Shown piece after piece: positions 1-12,592 of a stretch of DNA of 64,000 nt. The translations under genes were made by a program, and so were the position numbers. The notes beneath the pieces are model-generated. The model was not told where the DNA came from. It saw only the letters and a list, made by a program, of their open reading frames with translations, and made no database searches. Source of the stretch: Harmonia axyridis (taxonomy: Eukaryota; Arthropoda; Insecta; Coleoptera; Coccinellidae). The DNA lies in assembly GCF_914767665.1 (NCBI RefSeq), contig NC_059504.1, forward strand, positions 12,030,501 to 12,094,500, read 5' to 3'. The stretch's first letter is position 1, and every line of letters begins with the position of its first letter.

Positions 1-474
1 AGCCCATACCATAACGCCTAGTGTCTGGTCTACATGACGCTCAACATCAAACTGAGGTTCAACATGTGCACCCCAGGAGAATCGAGATTAATCATAAAAG
101 ACGACCTGATGCCTTTCCATATTCCAATGTTGATGTTCTCTGCACCACTGTAATAGTTGCCGGCGATGCTCAACCGTCAGAGGTAACTCAAGATGAGGTC
201 GAAAATGCTGCAGTCCAAAAGACCTTATCCGGCGGTAAACCGTTCGGACAGTTACAGGATGGCCTTGTTCTCCTAACCACTCATCAGCCAAAGAACCAGT
301 TGTCGTAAATCGGTCCCTAATAGCCATAAGTCTTAGACGTCGAGCTTGAATTTTATTTGTGACCCTTCGACGTCCGGTGCCTAATCTTTTTCGACTACAA
401 CGATTACAATAATTGAGTAACAGAAATTGTTTACATGTAAAAACCTTACGATTTTTTTCTCCAAATTCAATCAT
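1..474 (-). pseudogene. Tc1-like transposase remnant, cut by window edge
   Basis: The minus strand encodes the N-terminal and first catalytic part of a Tc1-family transposase: a helix-turn-helix segment (RDRFTTTGSLADEWL...VTVRTVYRRIRSFGL) followed by the RRQLLQWCREHQHWN stretch that precedes the first catalytic Asp in VVFYD. The normal D-E-S-R-F is broken: the codon after Asp is TAA, a one-base change from GAA, after which the frame continues as SRFSWGAHVEPQFDVERHV to the window edge. Tc1 transposases cut and paste DNA at TA sites in the nucleus. The rest lies outside the window. The in-frame stop suggests a dead copy. Confidence 0.8.
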
Positions 475-2675
475 TTACCTCTTGCTATTAGTATCTATGT
501 TCTACCAAAAAATATTCAAAATTTTAAGAGCTCCTCCTGGATGTTACAATTCCTTTGTCAGTTAGTACATATATGTATTATATCAACATATCTAAAGGTA
601 AATAAACGAAAGAATAAAAATCCCTTGTTTATTCATATCCTTGGGCTAACATGAAGCTTCCAATATTTCATAAGCCTCCAATAATAAATCTATAAATATC
701 GGATTTCATCTTCCACGAATAAATAATACCGCTCCCCTCGACATGTACGCAGAAATCAGGATGCAGAATTAGAGGAACAAGGATAATAGGGATCAGGTCT
801 CTAATATAAAATCTTCAGGAAGATCAAAGTGAACACTAAGAGTTGCACTGAGATCCAAAGAACCCACCCTAGAATCTCATTATTTGCTGTTGCTGTAGGA
901 GTAACAGCTGAAGGGGTGTTTTTCAATTTCTGCTTGCTTTTACCTTTGTGTTATTTTGTCCATTTTCATGGAGGACGGCAATCTGCCTTCGTATCTGATG
1001 AGTCTTGAAATTGTACCTTCATCTGTTATGCATAGAACTTCGAGGTGTAGGCTTTGTCGAAATTTTTTGATGTACAACATGTCTCAAAGGAAATTGAGAA
1101 GAAAATTGATTTAGTATTATGGGTACTGCACTTTTTTTTCTTTCCACCTTTCTCGTTTCTTCGTGTGAATTGCAAAAAGGTATCTGGTGATGAATTTCAG
1201 AAATATCATGACTAGTTGTTAAGATATAATCAGCTACAACATACTCAAATATATTATATGAGAATATGCATTGAAGGGAAGTAAACAATCGACTTCAATA
1301 TAAGATGAATAATATATTAATTTTATCCTCGGACATGAAATTACCTCATCGAATGGTTGAGTGCTATATACATAATATATACTATCTTCTGTTTTATGGG
1401 ATGATAGCCTAGACAGTCAAGGCTGCATCCCTGAAGCATTCGAAATGTAACTCTTTCGCAGAATGCTCAAAATTTCTTGAACGGATAAACGAGAGAAAAA
1501 AATGTCTACTTTGGACATGCGTTGATAGGAGATCAATACCAATTCCTCCAGTTGCCCATAAAGGGCCAAATAAAGTAAAGAAGAGGACCAGAAAGGAGAA
1601 AACATTCCTGGATAATGAATATAAGAGACTGGACAGGGATGAATGTCCATTGGTTAGTTCACACCGCCGAAAAGAGAGATGAACTTGCCATGATTGTCAC
1701 CAATCTTCCCTAGATGAGCCACTAAAAGAAGAAGGAGGAATATACAGTAAGTGAATTTAAAAATACCGAGAAATGTATATTTTACGGTAGTGAAAAACGT
1801 TTGGAATCCCTTCACCGCCTGTGTTTTTCCGTAGTGTTTTAATCATCCCTTGTTCTTCTCAAAGACTGAATTGATCTCCTCGACTATGTCTTAAATTGGG
1901 GGTGAAATTGGATTATAAATTAACGTCTGCAGGAGCAAGTATAGCTTCTGCCTCAGATCTCACGACAAAGGGCTCAAAGAATCACATTGTTGGATGAAGT
2001 GCGACATGTACAATGGATCTAATTAATTTTACATTACCTCCGATTATATCTATGTAAATGATCTCTCAGTCGGAAGTTTCTGAAGATTTCTTTATGTCGG
2101 TTCTCGCTCCAAGACAAGGACTTCCACTTGATTTATGTCTTTTGGCTCTTCAAGGAAAAAACTTCTGCGAACAAGGTATTTTAGCAGTCACTTTGTTTTG
2201 GGTACTGAATTGGAAAAAGAAGAATTGTGGATTTGATCACATAATTAGGTATTTATTCGTAAAGTTTGTTCAAATGAATGTGCTTACTGAATTAGATCCA
2301 GTTGAATTTATTCATGAAAAGAGTTTGTGTCTGGCTGTGGGTAGCAACTGTCATAAATATCCGTCAATGGATGGAGAGTTCTCTTAAGTTATCCTGAAGA
2401 AATCTAATATAAAAAATTGAGCTTAATACTCAAACGAATTCAAGGTACTTCTTTAAACAACTTTACAACCTGTTACCTGTCAAAGTAACCACAACCCAAA
2501 CTCTGGTATAGTCGCTGGTCGTTTTTACATGTGTAGGGACATTCATAGAAGAATTGGGTTCTTGCTCTATATCAATAAATCTGTTGTTGCTTATCACGTC
2601 TTAACAACTGGTCATATTAATTTTGAACAGTCATCGAAAGTTTCGAAATTTTCTAACCAAATATTTCTTAATACA
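475..2675. other. No recognisable gene
   Basis: AT-rich sequence with only short open frames, the longest 109 codons at 2058-2387 on the + strand. That frame shows no recognisable motif, and I see no convincing splice signals around it. Probably intron or intergenic DNA. Confidence 0.6.
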
Positions 2676-3657
2676 TAGACGTACAACTTTGCTTCTACTG
2701 TTTTTTCCGAAATTCGAGGCTTTATTGTAAAAAAAAAACTGGTTATACATTAATGATGTATGGTCCATCGCTGGCCACTTCTTGCTTCCATCTTTCAGGC
2801 AGCGTACGAATCCTGCGTTGAAAAAAATCATCTTTTGAAGCGATCCAGAAATCGATCCAATTTCTTACTTCTTCATACGACCGGAAGTGCAGGTCACCCA
2901 TTGATCGAAACAACTAAAAGTCCGAAGGAGCAACGTCTGAAATATACGGCGAGTGGGGTAGGACTTGCCACTTCAACGTTTCCAAGTATGTCTTGACCAC
3001 TTTCGCAACATTGGGTCGAGCATAGTCATGCTGTGAAATCACTTTTCATGTCTTTCATTATATTGCGGCCGTTTGTCGCGTCCCCAGTCACAATGGGATG
3101 CAGAAATCCCTTCCGTCTTTGCCTTACAAGCAGTTGTTCACAAGCACCCAATTTTCTTTTTTCTGAATAATCCCCTTGACTTAAAGGCGTTTTGAAACGG
3201 CTTGTTGCACCACTTCCAATGATCCTGCCAATTCTTGTTGCGTTTGACACGAGTCTTGATCAAGTAATGCCTCCAATTCTGCATCTTCGAAAACCTTCTC
3301 TCTTCCATGCTGGTCTTCGACGTCAAAATCACCATTTTTGAAGCTCTCGGCACGTTCTTTCACTAATAGCGGCCTGACCATAGGTATTTGAGAGCATTCG
3401 ATGAGTTCTAGCTGCAGATTTCTTCATATTAAAGCAGAAAATTAAAACCTCCCGCAAAATCGAATCTGGCTCGTAAGCTGACATGTTTAATCGAGAATAA
3501 TTTAAAGATACTGACACAAATCGACTTATGTTTCGATGGCGTTATGTTTGAAAATACCTAAGCTTATTGTATGACATCTATATCCTATTGATCTCAATTG
3601 CCACTTACCGCTACAGTCATCTATTGCAAAACGGCGGAAGCAAAGTTGCACACCCAA
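2676..3657 (-). mobile_element. Mariner (DD34D) type A, internally deleted copy
   Basis: Degenerate mariner read on the minus strand. The 5' inverted repeat is at about 3630-3657 and the 3' repeat at about 2676-2710; both match the ends of the copies at 21719 and 52399. Pieces of transposase are readable in shifting frames: YEPDSILREVLIFCFNMKKS (about 3480-3420), SFKNGDFDVEDQHG, LEALLDQDSCQTQQELAGS, RQRRKGFLHPIVTGD, and near the 3' end remnants of the KDDQFF...LPERWEKV region. The central catalytic part between about 3050 and 2960 is missing or scrambled. It is about 980 bp against roughly 1.3 kb for a full mariner. Non-functional. Confidence 0.8.
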
Positions 3658-4603
3658 TATTCATGTCAAAATTCGATCGAACTTAAAGTTTACAAGAGCA
3701 AATACCAATTCAGGCCATTCCAACGATCAGGAAATTCATATTTTTCATAAACTTTTAGTAGAAATTATGGGAATAATAAGTCATATAGGACAAAATGGAA
3801 GCCCCCATGACGAACGTACGAAATTTTAATCGCGAATAAACAGGTCATGCGCTTTTCCACTTATTCAAACGAAATTCACCATAAGAAATAACGGCGATTC
3901 CCAAGGGAAATACAGCCAGCATAAACACTTTTAAATTCTACCGTTTCTTTCTTGTACCCGGCCCTCCAAAGCGTCATTTTTCCCTTTTAATGGCGTCAAA
4001 CAACATGGCACAGGGTCCCAGCCACATCAATCTTGATATCTGCCCAACTCATTCGTTTCAAGGGCCACGCATTGCGGGAAATATATGTATTCTGGAATAT
4101 CACTGATGTCTATGTTAAGCCAGGATTGTCAAACATATTGCCCACGTGATTTATAACACCCTGCGCGGGTATAAATCGTCGTTTTTTGCACGGTCAACGT
4201 GGGACGAGTGGAACGGCGGAAAAAAAACGAGAAAATTGACAAATCATACGATTTAATAAATATCCGGCTGGCACCTGAGGTCGGTGGAAAAATTAGGGAC
4301 CAATGATATGTACGCATCCATAGATTTCATGGAAATCCTGATGGTAAGATGAATTCTGGTGTCGTCTATGTGTTGTGTCGGCAGCACACAATTGCACTTT
4401 TCTGTATTGTGGGTTGCTGACTTATAAAATGCTCTGAAAATATTGGCTGATATACTTTCTTGTTTTCCGCATATTTCGTCGCTATAAAATATAGTATTCG
4501 CATTATCGCTATTTTTCGATAAGTTTATTAACTTCGCTGTGTGTGGCAAATTAATTCCAGTGTTAGTAACTGATAGAGACAGTAATTAGTTATAAGGTTC
4601 AAG
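3658..4603. other. No recognisable gene
   Basis: Nothing beyond short open frames. The stretch ends at the candidate exon that starts at 4604. Confidence 0.55.
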
Positions 4604-4704
4604 AATATCAAGGGCATGGCCACTGGTGTGCCATCATTGAGGGATACCTCCAGGCCTACGAAAGAAAAGGAAGCCCCCAAATCATCACCGCCCATTTGGA
4701 GTTG
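4604..4704 (+). CDS. Candidate small coding exon (possible start-bearing exon)
   Basis: A 101-base open stretch sits between an AG (TTCAAG) and a good donor (GTTG|GTAAGA at 4705). It contains ATG at 4616 and reads MATGVPSLRDTSRPTKEKEA and then PKSSPPIWSW, ending with two bases of the next codon. Its Pro/Ser/Lys-rich composition and higher GC content resemble the host-gene exons downstream. If it belongs to that gene, at least one more exon must lie before 23774, because this exon ends in phase 2 while that one needs a single incoming base. The acceptor has a weak pyrimidine tract, so the exon could instead start with 5' UTR. No homologue is recognised; chance is possible. Confidence 0.35.
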
Positions 4705-4871
4705 GTAAGAGCTTTTATATTCAGTTTCTCATTGGCGGAAAACCTGTGAATTGCTTTTGCCATCGCAACATCTATAATAAAAGTACAGTCCATACTCGCT
4801 CTACTCATTAAATATAGTGAAGAGCTAACACTATGGCAGCACGAAACCGTGCTTGATTTTTTTTAAACGTT

Positions 4872-5220
4872 GCAATTAGTGAAAGAACGTTCCGAGAGTG
4901 GTTTCAACGCTTCAAGAACGGAGATTTTGACGTCGAAGACCAGCATGGTGGTCGAAGAGAGGAACTTGTGTCAAACGCAACAAGAATTGGCATCATTAGA
5001 AGTGACACAACAAACCATTTCAAAACGCCTGAAAGTCATGGGAATGATTCAAAAACAAGGAAATTGGGTGCCGTACGAGTTGAAGCCGAGAGATGTTGAA
5101 CGGCGTCTGTTTGCTTATCAGCAGCTGATGCAAGGCAAAGACGAAAGGGATTTCTGCATCGCATTGTGACTGGAGACGAAAAATGGATTCATTACTATAA
5201 TCCTAAGTGCAGAAAATCAT
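4872..5220 (+). mobile_element. Mariner type A fragment
   Basis: The + strand encodes a mariner N-terminal half: ERSESGFNASRTEILTSKTS, CQTQQELASLEVTQQTISKR, LKVMGMIQKQGNWVPYELKP, RDVERRLFAYQQL, then RIVTGDEKWIHYY in another frame with the first catalytic Asp of GDEKW. It stops abruptly at about 5220, before the second and third Asp. No inverted repeats are seen at either edge, so this is a truncated relic of the family at 2676, 21719 and 52399. Confidence 0.8.
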
Positions 5221-6486
5221 AACTAGATTTTACGGATTCTTCACTTCAAGTTCTGGTCCTTAACAGTGAAAACACTTTTTTTTATAAACTTGGAGTCAAA
5301 ATTACATTTGTCAAGCCATATATCTGCTTTCATAAGGATTTTTCCATCAAAAAGCAGTTTTATCATTACACGAAATTTCATATAACAACAAATATAGAGT
5401 CACTCAACCTTTAATATCTCATCATATTCCGAAATTTTTACTCGCATTACTTGAAACTTGGTACTATCGAGAAAAAATGGCATGAGACTGCCAGTGTTAA
5501 ATTCGTTTTCATAACGAATATCTAAAACATAGACAACTTATTTGTTGGACACATTTCTCTAGTGAGCGTTTATAGATAGAAATTCGGTAATTATTGATTT
5601 ATTGCCGTATCTAAGAACTCCCCAGTTGCGAAAATGTGATAAATTGAAGGAGCAGTAAATTGCTTTGCAATAGTGAATATCCTAACATCAATCAACTTGA
5701 TGTATCACAAAATGAACATTTTCGGAGAGATTCATTACAGTCGCTCGTTGCGTGACTACAGTATAATATTCAAAATGGTTCCTTCGGTAAATAACATGTA
5801 ATTTAAACGTTGTTAGACCTAATAACCCACGGTGGATACTTCACATGAACTCGAAGTAAGTCAGGAGTGCATTTTGTATCTTTGAAGCCAGTCTGCTTAC
5901 ATAGTGTGAGTTAGATTGACATTTTGCTTTCGAATCTATAGAAGGTAGATGGATTTTGATCTTTTTTGGATAAAAAAAATTTTTGGTCTCCTGTTTCAAA
6001 TTTTATGCGCACAAAAACGTTTTATATCATCCTGAACAACTTTGGTTTTGTATCTGCCTGTCTGTCTCAACTTCTACAAATATTTACAGGGTGATTAGAC
6101 ATTTGTGGAAAACTCATTATAATTTTATCCTGAAAATTTGCATGTTGGGTTTTGAGACAATGATCTTTCTCCTTAAAAAATTTTCAGACCTCTACTACTT
6201 TCCGTTTACACCGGAAACAGACTACAACTTTCTTATTCCAAATGGCATACCCATCAGTATATTATTACATCATTAGATGGCTTATTTGGTAACAATTTCA
6301 GCAATGTGCCATGCCTTAGGTGAAGACTTAACGGTTCATGAACTAATGGGATTCTTATGAAAAAAATGGTGGCAACGAGGACTCATATTTTTTTGAATAT
6401 TTTACAGAAAAAAATTGTTCGAAAAAACCTTTTTTATTTTCGATTCTTTCATGACGTTCATCGACATTTACCGAATCCTTTACAAT
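5221..6486. other. No gene; one CAGGGTGATT-type repeat start
   Basis: Mostly featureless AT-rich DNA. At 6089 the sequence CAGGGTGATTAGACATTTG begins a stretch that looks like one of the CAGGGTG-ended repeats found elsewhere here (38698, 45649). I cannot define its other end. Confidence 0.4.
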
Positions 6487-6487
6487 C

Positions 6488-7280
6488 AGGTAGGGATCCA
6501 CGGCTTGGCTTGATTTTCAAGCTACTTGGCTCGAGCTTGACTCTATTTCAAGTCAATCTCAAGTCCAGTCAAGTATTTATTTATCGAGTACTTGAATCAT
6601 ATCGAGAAGGCACCTTGCAAAAAACACTTTTATTCATTAAACTTATTGTATTGAAGAACCGAAAATATCAATTTTTTTTTTAAATAGAAACATAAATCAA
6701 ATCACTATAAATCATAACAAAACAAAAAAGTTTCTTAATATTGAGACACCTCCAGGCTTTGTTTTTTTTCATAATTTTCCATCCAGAATCTAAGATACAT
6801 GCATGAGGCATCTTATAGATTTGTCGCCTAACCTATTGCGGGTTTTTGTGTAAATAAGAGCAGCTCTGGAAAATTGTCTTTCAACAGGAGCTGAAGATGC
6901 TGACATTGATAAAAAATCCTTGGCCATTTTTGCCAAGTTTGAAAAGATATTTCTGAAGCTACCAAAATCTACCAATAGATTTCATAGAAATGTGAGAAAA
7001 CTACTAATAAAGCCACACTGGCGAATGCTACAGTCTCTCGGCGCTCGAGGTATCCCCTTATTTAGTCTAAGCGCGCACGAGATTGCAGAAATATATGCCG
7101 TGCGACGCGTGTATATCAAGCTCAAGTATTATCAAGTAGCATGATATCAAGTCAAGCAATAAATATCTAAAATCAATAAATTTCAAAAAAATCAAGCTCA
7201 AGTATGTAATTTTTCACGAACTTGATTTTCATGTCAAGTATTTGGTTAAAATTTCAAGCTACTTGGCTTGATGAATTCAT
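6488..7280 (-). mobile_element. hAT transposon remnant with TCAAG subterminal repeats
   Basis: Minus-strand codons at 6790-6975 encode FLSMSASSAPVERQFSRAAL and then TKTRNRLGDKSIRCLMHV, the conserved C-terminal dimerisation block of hAT transposases, which normally reads SA..E..FS.A..I....R. The flanks at 6500-6600 and 7110-7280 are crowded with TCAAG/CTTGA motifs, including a matching inverted pair around CAAGCTACTTGGCT at about 6517 and 7255. This is the usual layout of hAT subterminal transposase-binding sites. Only about 60 residues of transposase remain, so it is a non-autonomous or decayed copy. Its outer ends are uncertain. Confidence 0.7.
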
Positions 7281-10200
7281 ATTTCCAGATGAAATCCTGA
7301 ACTTGTAGGTTCATTCAGTCCTGTTTGTTTTCATAACCATCAAATTTTCCTTCGTTATTTATGTGCTGTTGTTAGTCATCCTATTCCCATTCCACAAATT
7401 CAGTGAATCATTTCGACATCCCGTAAACTGTGTAATTACAAGGAATTATCAGAAAATCGTGCAGTTCCATGTAATAGCAATAAATTCGTCCAATATCGCT
7501 TAATCCCTGATTTAAACTGCAATTTATTCCGTAATATAGTCAAAACAGAGATACAGTTAAAAATTTCCATTTCCCGGTTGAAATATTCGGATACGTTTTC
7601 AGAATGTAGTTTCCTGCATTCGTGGAAAACAAAGGAGATATTCCTTGAAAGTGGTCCTTTGAATTAGGAAACATTTGCTACGTCAGAGGAAGCTTATATC
7701 CTATTTTATCCTATCATAACCAAGAAACTGGAGGATGGAATTCGTTCCTCTATCCCACTTTCAACTAATGTAAGTTACCGGTTCAAGAAAAATGACTGCT
7801 ATAATGTGTATCCTTTGTCTGGCAGACTCCCAAGTTTAGCTTCTCGATTACGTCGGAAAAACATCTGTCGTTCTATCAGTTTTATAGCTTTTTGATACAT
7901 CTGCAGGGGGAATTCCAAAAGGATCATCGAAATTCTTTGTAGATAGAAGGGAAATATCATTAAGGTATTCTTTTTTCGACTTGTTTGCTTCAATATCGAC
8001 GAAATAAAATTAATTTGAAACTCCATGGAAATATGCAGTTTGTTGCACGCAAATTTGTAATTAATTTTCATGAGTTAATTTGTGAAGATTAAATTCCCAG
8101 AAAAGACCTTAACTCATGAAGTTTCCAGTGTAGATTTGAGGTTCAAATTCGCCTGTTAAATTCTTCAATAGATGCGGAATCAGGTGCATTTTCTATTCAC
8201 AATGATTCCGAATATTTAAAATATCAAGTCAGTGGAACTCAAACCCACTTATGATAAATCAATGTCCAATAGGGATGATACAATTTAAAATGGTTATAAT
8301 GACAAACTTTGTGAATTATTTTTCTCTTGTCACTTGTGTTCAGAAGGTTTTGTCATTTGATCATTGAAACATCCAAGCTTCAACAACGATTGGAAGTTGT
8401 TAAATTGTTTTATAAAAAGAACGACATTATTCAGTTAATCGACTCACTATCATCGTATTTCAGACAAATTTAAAAGTGAAGTTCGTTTACACGATACAAA
8501 GTACCAGCACAACATAAAAAAGTAAAGACACAAAAGAATATTGTTTCGATTGCAATAAGAGATAATCCAAATTTATTAGTTCCACGTCGTTCTCGACAAA
8601 TGAATATTTCTCAAATAGCAATATGAAGAATTTAAATGTAGAAGGCAATTATTATAGTTCTTTACTATAGCAACCTGTGTGAAATACCTAAATAATTGAA
8701 AGATGACAATGTATAACTTCCGAATATCTTGGTCAGATCTGATCGAACAGTTGATACTAGACGGATCAGAAAATACTCACAGTTTTCGTTAAATAACTTG
8801 TGGCGACAAAAAGCAATTAGACAAAATGTCTGTGTCTAGCCGAAATTGTCGTCACAATACTTAATATAAATATACCTACATTAGTGAAACAGTGGTGTTT
8901 CGTGGTTCTTGCGCATACAACTTTCTCATTCATAGGGTTCTCAGAAAGATACAATAGAGAATATCTTTTCCCTACCCTAATTAGTATGCAGGCATCATCA
9001 TACCATTGCGCAGGCATACAACCTAGAGAATAAGAAAAGGAAGAAGAAATTCACAGTGTACAATATAATTTTATGTTTATAACCCAGGTATAAAACTGGG
9101 AAAAGGAGAGTTCAGTGGAATGAGTTATGAGGTGATGACCAGTTGAGTTAGTAGAGTGGTCAAGGATGTTTCCAAGTGCTGGGTTACAATGAAGTTTTCG
9201 TCTGTCGTCCATAAGTGTTTTAATAATCCCCATGAAAACGCGATACCCCAAGAACTTAATATTGAACTCTTCTAATACTTAATACTCATCCATTCTGAGG
9301 CAAAAATCTATTCGCTTCGACTGTATCATAAATATTGACATCCAATTCACGAATTCACGTCCTCTATACAATAACAAAACAACCAAGCCTTAAAACGCTG
9401 CAAAGACAGAAGACTAAAAGGATAGGATAGAGAAAATCGTCGCCAAATAATCCGCAATTAGAAAATACCTTCACAATTTTTCCAAATTTTGACTCGAGAA
9501 CTTAATACTCTTAATCCTCTACGCCGTTCCCATTCAACTGTCTCTATCTCACACCAACTATCAGAATCTATGGGAACAAGATGGACGACTGAACATAGAA
9601 TGCCGTCAGAAAATATTTCCAGGAGTGGGCAAAATATCCACCGTACCGAACGATAAACTTGAACGACTTATAACCGTGACAATTGAATCATCGCTATTGG
9701 AAAAATCATCACTAGGACAAAAAAATTCGAACAAAGTTTCATGATAATTGTATTATAGAATAAAATCCTTACTTCACATCAGTATTTTCATTGATAAGTG
9801 ATAGAACCAAAATACTCTCATCAATGATAATCTTTTCTGATAATTCGTGAAAAATGTGATGGCTGAAAAAAGTAGAAAATAGATGTTTCATGAATGAATC
9901 TGTTTATCAAATTCCTAAAGATCAAAAGCCGCCTTAACAAAATATTCAATTCCCTAGATCACTTCCTCAGAAATCCTCTCCGTTTCTGCCAAAGTCAAAA
10001 CATGAAAAATGAACCCAGTTCACGAATTCAATTAGCAAGCAGCAACAATACCCTGTTGTTCCTCTCTATTTTTACGCTTGCCCAAACAGCCTTAAGGAAC
10101 AATTCATAGCTATGTGCAAAATCACCATTAAATTACGGGCCCAGCATTAATAACCTAATTTATCATCGGACTAATGCTTTTGCGATATCGTGAATGTATT

Positions 10201-10508
10201 CCTTCTTTGCCCTGTGCCGTTAAATTGGTTGGAAACGAAAATACATTAATAACGCCGAAATACCTACCCAGAAATGGGAAATGTGTATGCGTCACATTAA
10301 TCTGGAACATTGTTCCGAGGTTTACAATTACATAGCTTTCACTTTCCTGAATAATGAGAAGGGCGTCGCTCACGTTTGCCTCCTGTAAAAAGGACAAAGG
10401 TTATTACGTTCCCGATGTGTATTTGTTCTACGAGATTGCCACGGAAATAGCATTGGTTTCTTTGCGCGAATCTTCCTGGACCATATGAAAATCTGTAACG
10501 CGAGAATC
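7281..10508. other. No recognisable gene; weak transposase N-terminus scrap at 8385-8480
   Basis: Long AT-rich tract. At 8385-8480 the + strand reads QRLEVVKLFYKKNDIIQLID, which resembles the first helix of DUF4817-type mariner-like transposases (ERL.VVKLFY.N) but is too short to be firm. The region 10130-10500 is less AT-rich and carries a minus-strand open frame of 80 codons preceded by a CAG; I could not support it as an exon. Confidence 0.4.
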
Positions 10509-10712
10509 CCTTCTTCTTCTTCTTCCTCTTTTTCTTCCTCCTCTTCTTCTTTCTCCTCTTCTTCTTCCTCCTTTTCTTCTTCCTCCTCTTCTTCTTCCTC
10601 CTCTTCTTCTTCCTCCTCTTCTTCTTCTTCATATTCTTCTTCCCCCTTCTTCTTCCTCTTCTTCTTCTTCATATTCTTCTTCCCCTTCTTCTTCTTCTTT
10701 CTCTTCCTCTTG
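10509..10712. repeat. Polypyrimidine microsatellite (CTT/CCT)n
   Basis: About 200 bases made of CTT, CCT and TTT triplets on the + strand, with no purine runs apart from two short CATATT interruptions (at about 10630 and 10669). The open frames across it (poly-Ser, poly-Glu, poly-Lys) are artefacts of the triplet repeat. Confidence 0.95.
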
Positions 10713-10857
10713 TAATAGGACGGAGTCCTGTCAATTCTGTCATCTGCCCACGTTTTGGGGGCTTACCAACTGGTCGTCTAGTTCCTGGTTTTTGTGTTTT
10801 GGACCACTTTGCAATTAGAAAAAAATGTGTTATTATTCATAGAAGATTTTTCCTTAT

Positions 10858-10888
10858 ATAGATAGATATGGATAGATAGACAGATAGC
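10858..10888. repeat. Short GATA-type microsatellite
   Basis: Imperfect GATA/GACA tetranucleotide run (ATAGATAGATATGGATAGAT and following). Confidence 0.7.
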
Positions 10889-12211
10889 TGGTCTTTATTT
10901 GCAGATCATTATCACAACAGGGCGAACTTTAACAAGCTATTCAACTCCCTGAAATGATAGAAAATACACAATAAATTTTCAGAACTTAAAATATACTCAA
11001 AATCCATTTTCAGAATGTACAATATAGGTGTGACTAAGATATGTTCATTTCATACTTATCATAGAATTTGGACAAAATAACAGAATCAACACAAGTCATA
11101 TAACAGATTAAAAACGTATTAACCATCATTGACCCTATAACTACACATCAGAAAGTATTTGACTTTAGTTCGGAACCTGGCTACAGGAAGATTTTTGTAA
11201 TCAATATAAGTATAAGAATGTGACCTGAGAAGGAAGGTAATCCTTACTCTTCAATTCAAATTAGACTATATTGAAGCAGTAAAACGCAAAACATTTCAGC
11301 CCATAGCTACTCAATAAGGACATTTCAAAACATATGCTGCTAAAAATATAAACAGAATAGAGTCGATCAAGACCTGAAATAAAACGAAATAGGGTAAGAT
11401 GGGATGTGCGTAGGATTTCAACTACGTTTTAATCATCGAATGATGCTTGTGTGGACTCAGATAAACTCGTTAATTATAGCTTTGGCTCCGCATTACTGAA
11501 GCAGTAAAGTGTCTTTTTTTATTATTCTTCCCTTGTAAGGTGAGATGGGTTTCGCTAGAAGGTCGACTTGTCCTAAAGATGAGAGAGATTTTTTTCAACC
11601 GGTCAATTGAAATGAATCAGCGTAAGAATTCATTGTTGAAGAACTATTATCTGATCGTTTGGGAGAGATTCAAACACACCTTATTCTAAAAATAGCAGAG
11701 TTTAAAACGAAACAAATTTGTTTGTTGCATGAGGTCATCGATTGTTCATTTGCTTCTTTTTCATGTTTCTAATGGAAAATTTAATATGAATCAGTGGAAG
11801 TGGGAGAAAATTCTTCATTTACCTAGAGAGGACGAAGCTTCAGAAAAAAAAAATTAATATGACATATTATGTAATATGCATTTCATTTCAATTAACAACA
11901 AAAATGAGTGTACTCGTAATTATGATTCGAACTCATTATTCCATAGTCCATGCAGAGACAAAATTTTATTAAATTAAATTCTGTGAGATATGTAGTCTTC
12001 ATTTACATTTTAATTGCGCTCAATTTCCAAGGGTTTTTCATCATAATGAAAATGAATCTTTGAATCAACGACATATTCCGACCATTTTTTTTTATGTTGT
12101 ATTTCAGTTTGAATGATTTCACATTTTTTATCATATCTATCACATACACGATCTTTAAATTACAATAAATTGAATAATAATATTGAATAAAGCCAATTTC
12201 GGTTTTCGCCT
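10889..12211. other. No recognisable gene
   Basis: AT-rich, with only short open frames and no recognisable repeats or splice-framed exon. Confidence 0.55.
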
Positions 12212-12592
12212 AGGAAATATATTTTTTCGGCAACCGTCCGGGAAGTGCTCATTTCCCGGACGCTTTTTCTCTGAGAAAGTAGCATTTCCCGGCCTAGTCC
12301 GGAAAGTACGTACTTCCCGGACTAGGCCGGAAAAGAATCATAGAATCCATAGCAACCGGGATAACGGCTGACAGTTCATATGAAATTAGTTGTCAAAAAT
12401 TTGCATGTTTTTTGATCGCAATCGCAATAAAATATGGAAAGCAGCAGCGATAGTGTTATTTTACATGGTTGCCGAAAAAATATTGTACGCAACACGCCCG
12501 AAAATGGCCCGCTTACGCTCGTCCTGGAATTTTGTCTATTCGTCCAAAAAAACCCTATTTTCCGGACTTGTTACGTAAATTACTATTTTTTT
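12212..12592 (+). mobile_element. Solo copy of the CCGGGAAGT fold-back family
   Basis: This closely matches both arms of the 734-bp palindrome at 58135-58868. It starts with a hairpin (TCCGGGAAGTGCTCATTTCC), then a second CCGGGAAGT/TACGTACTTCCCGG palindrome, then a leader with AACGGCTGACAGTTCATATG, and an ATG frame at 12434 reading MESSSDSVILHGCRKNIVRN. A 20-base segment at about 12213-12232 (AATATATTTTTTCGGCAACC) recurs inverted at 12467-12484. The coding-like stretch may be a captured first exon. Superfamily unknown. Confidence 0.65.

Noticed and set aside
2058..2387. 109-codon + frame
   Set aside because: No motif, no splice context, and composition like surrounding non-coding DNA.
10155..10397. 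Minus-strand frame of 80 codons preceded by TTTTTACAG, reading EANVSDALLIIQESESYVIV
   Set aside because: Acceptor-like start and slightly higher GC, but no donor, no partner exon and no recognised motif.
10339..10715. Long poly-Ser, poly-Glu and poly-Lys open frames
   Set aside because: They are translations of the CTT/CCT microsatellite in different frames.
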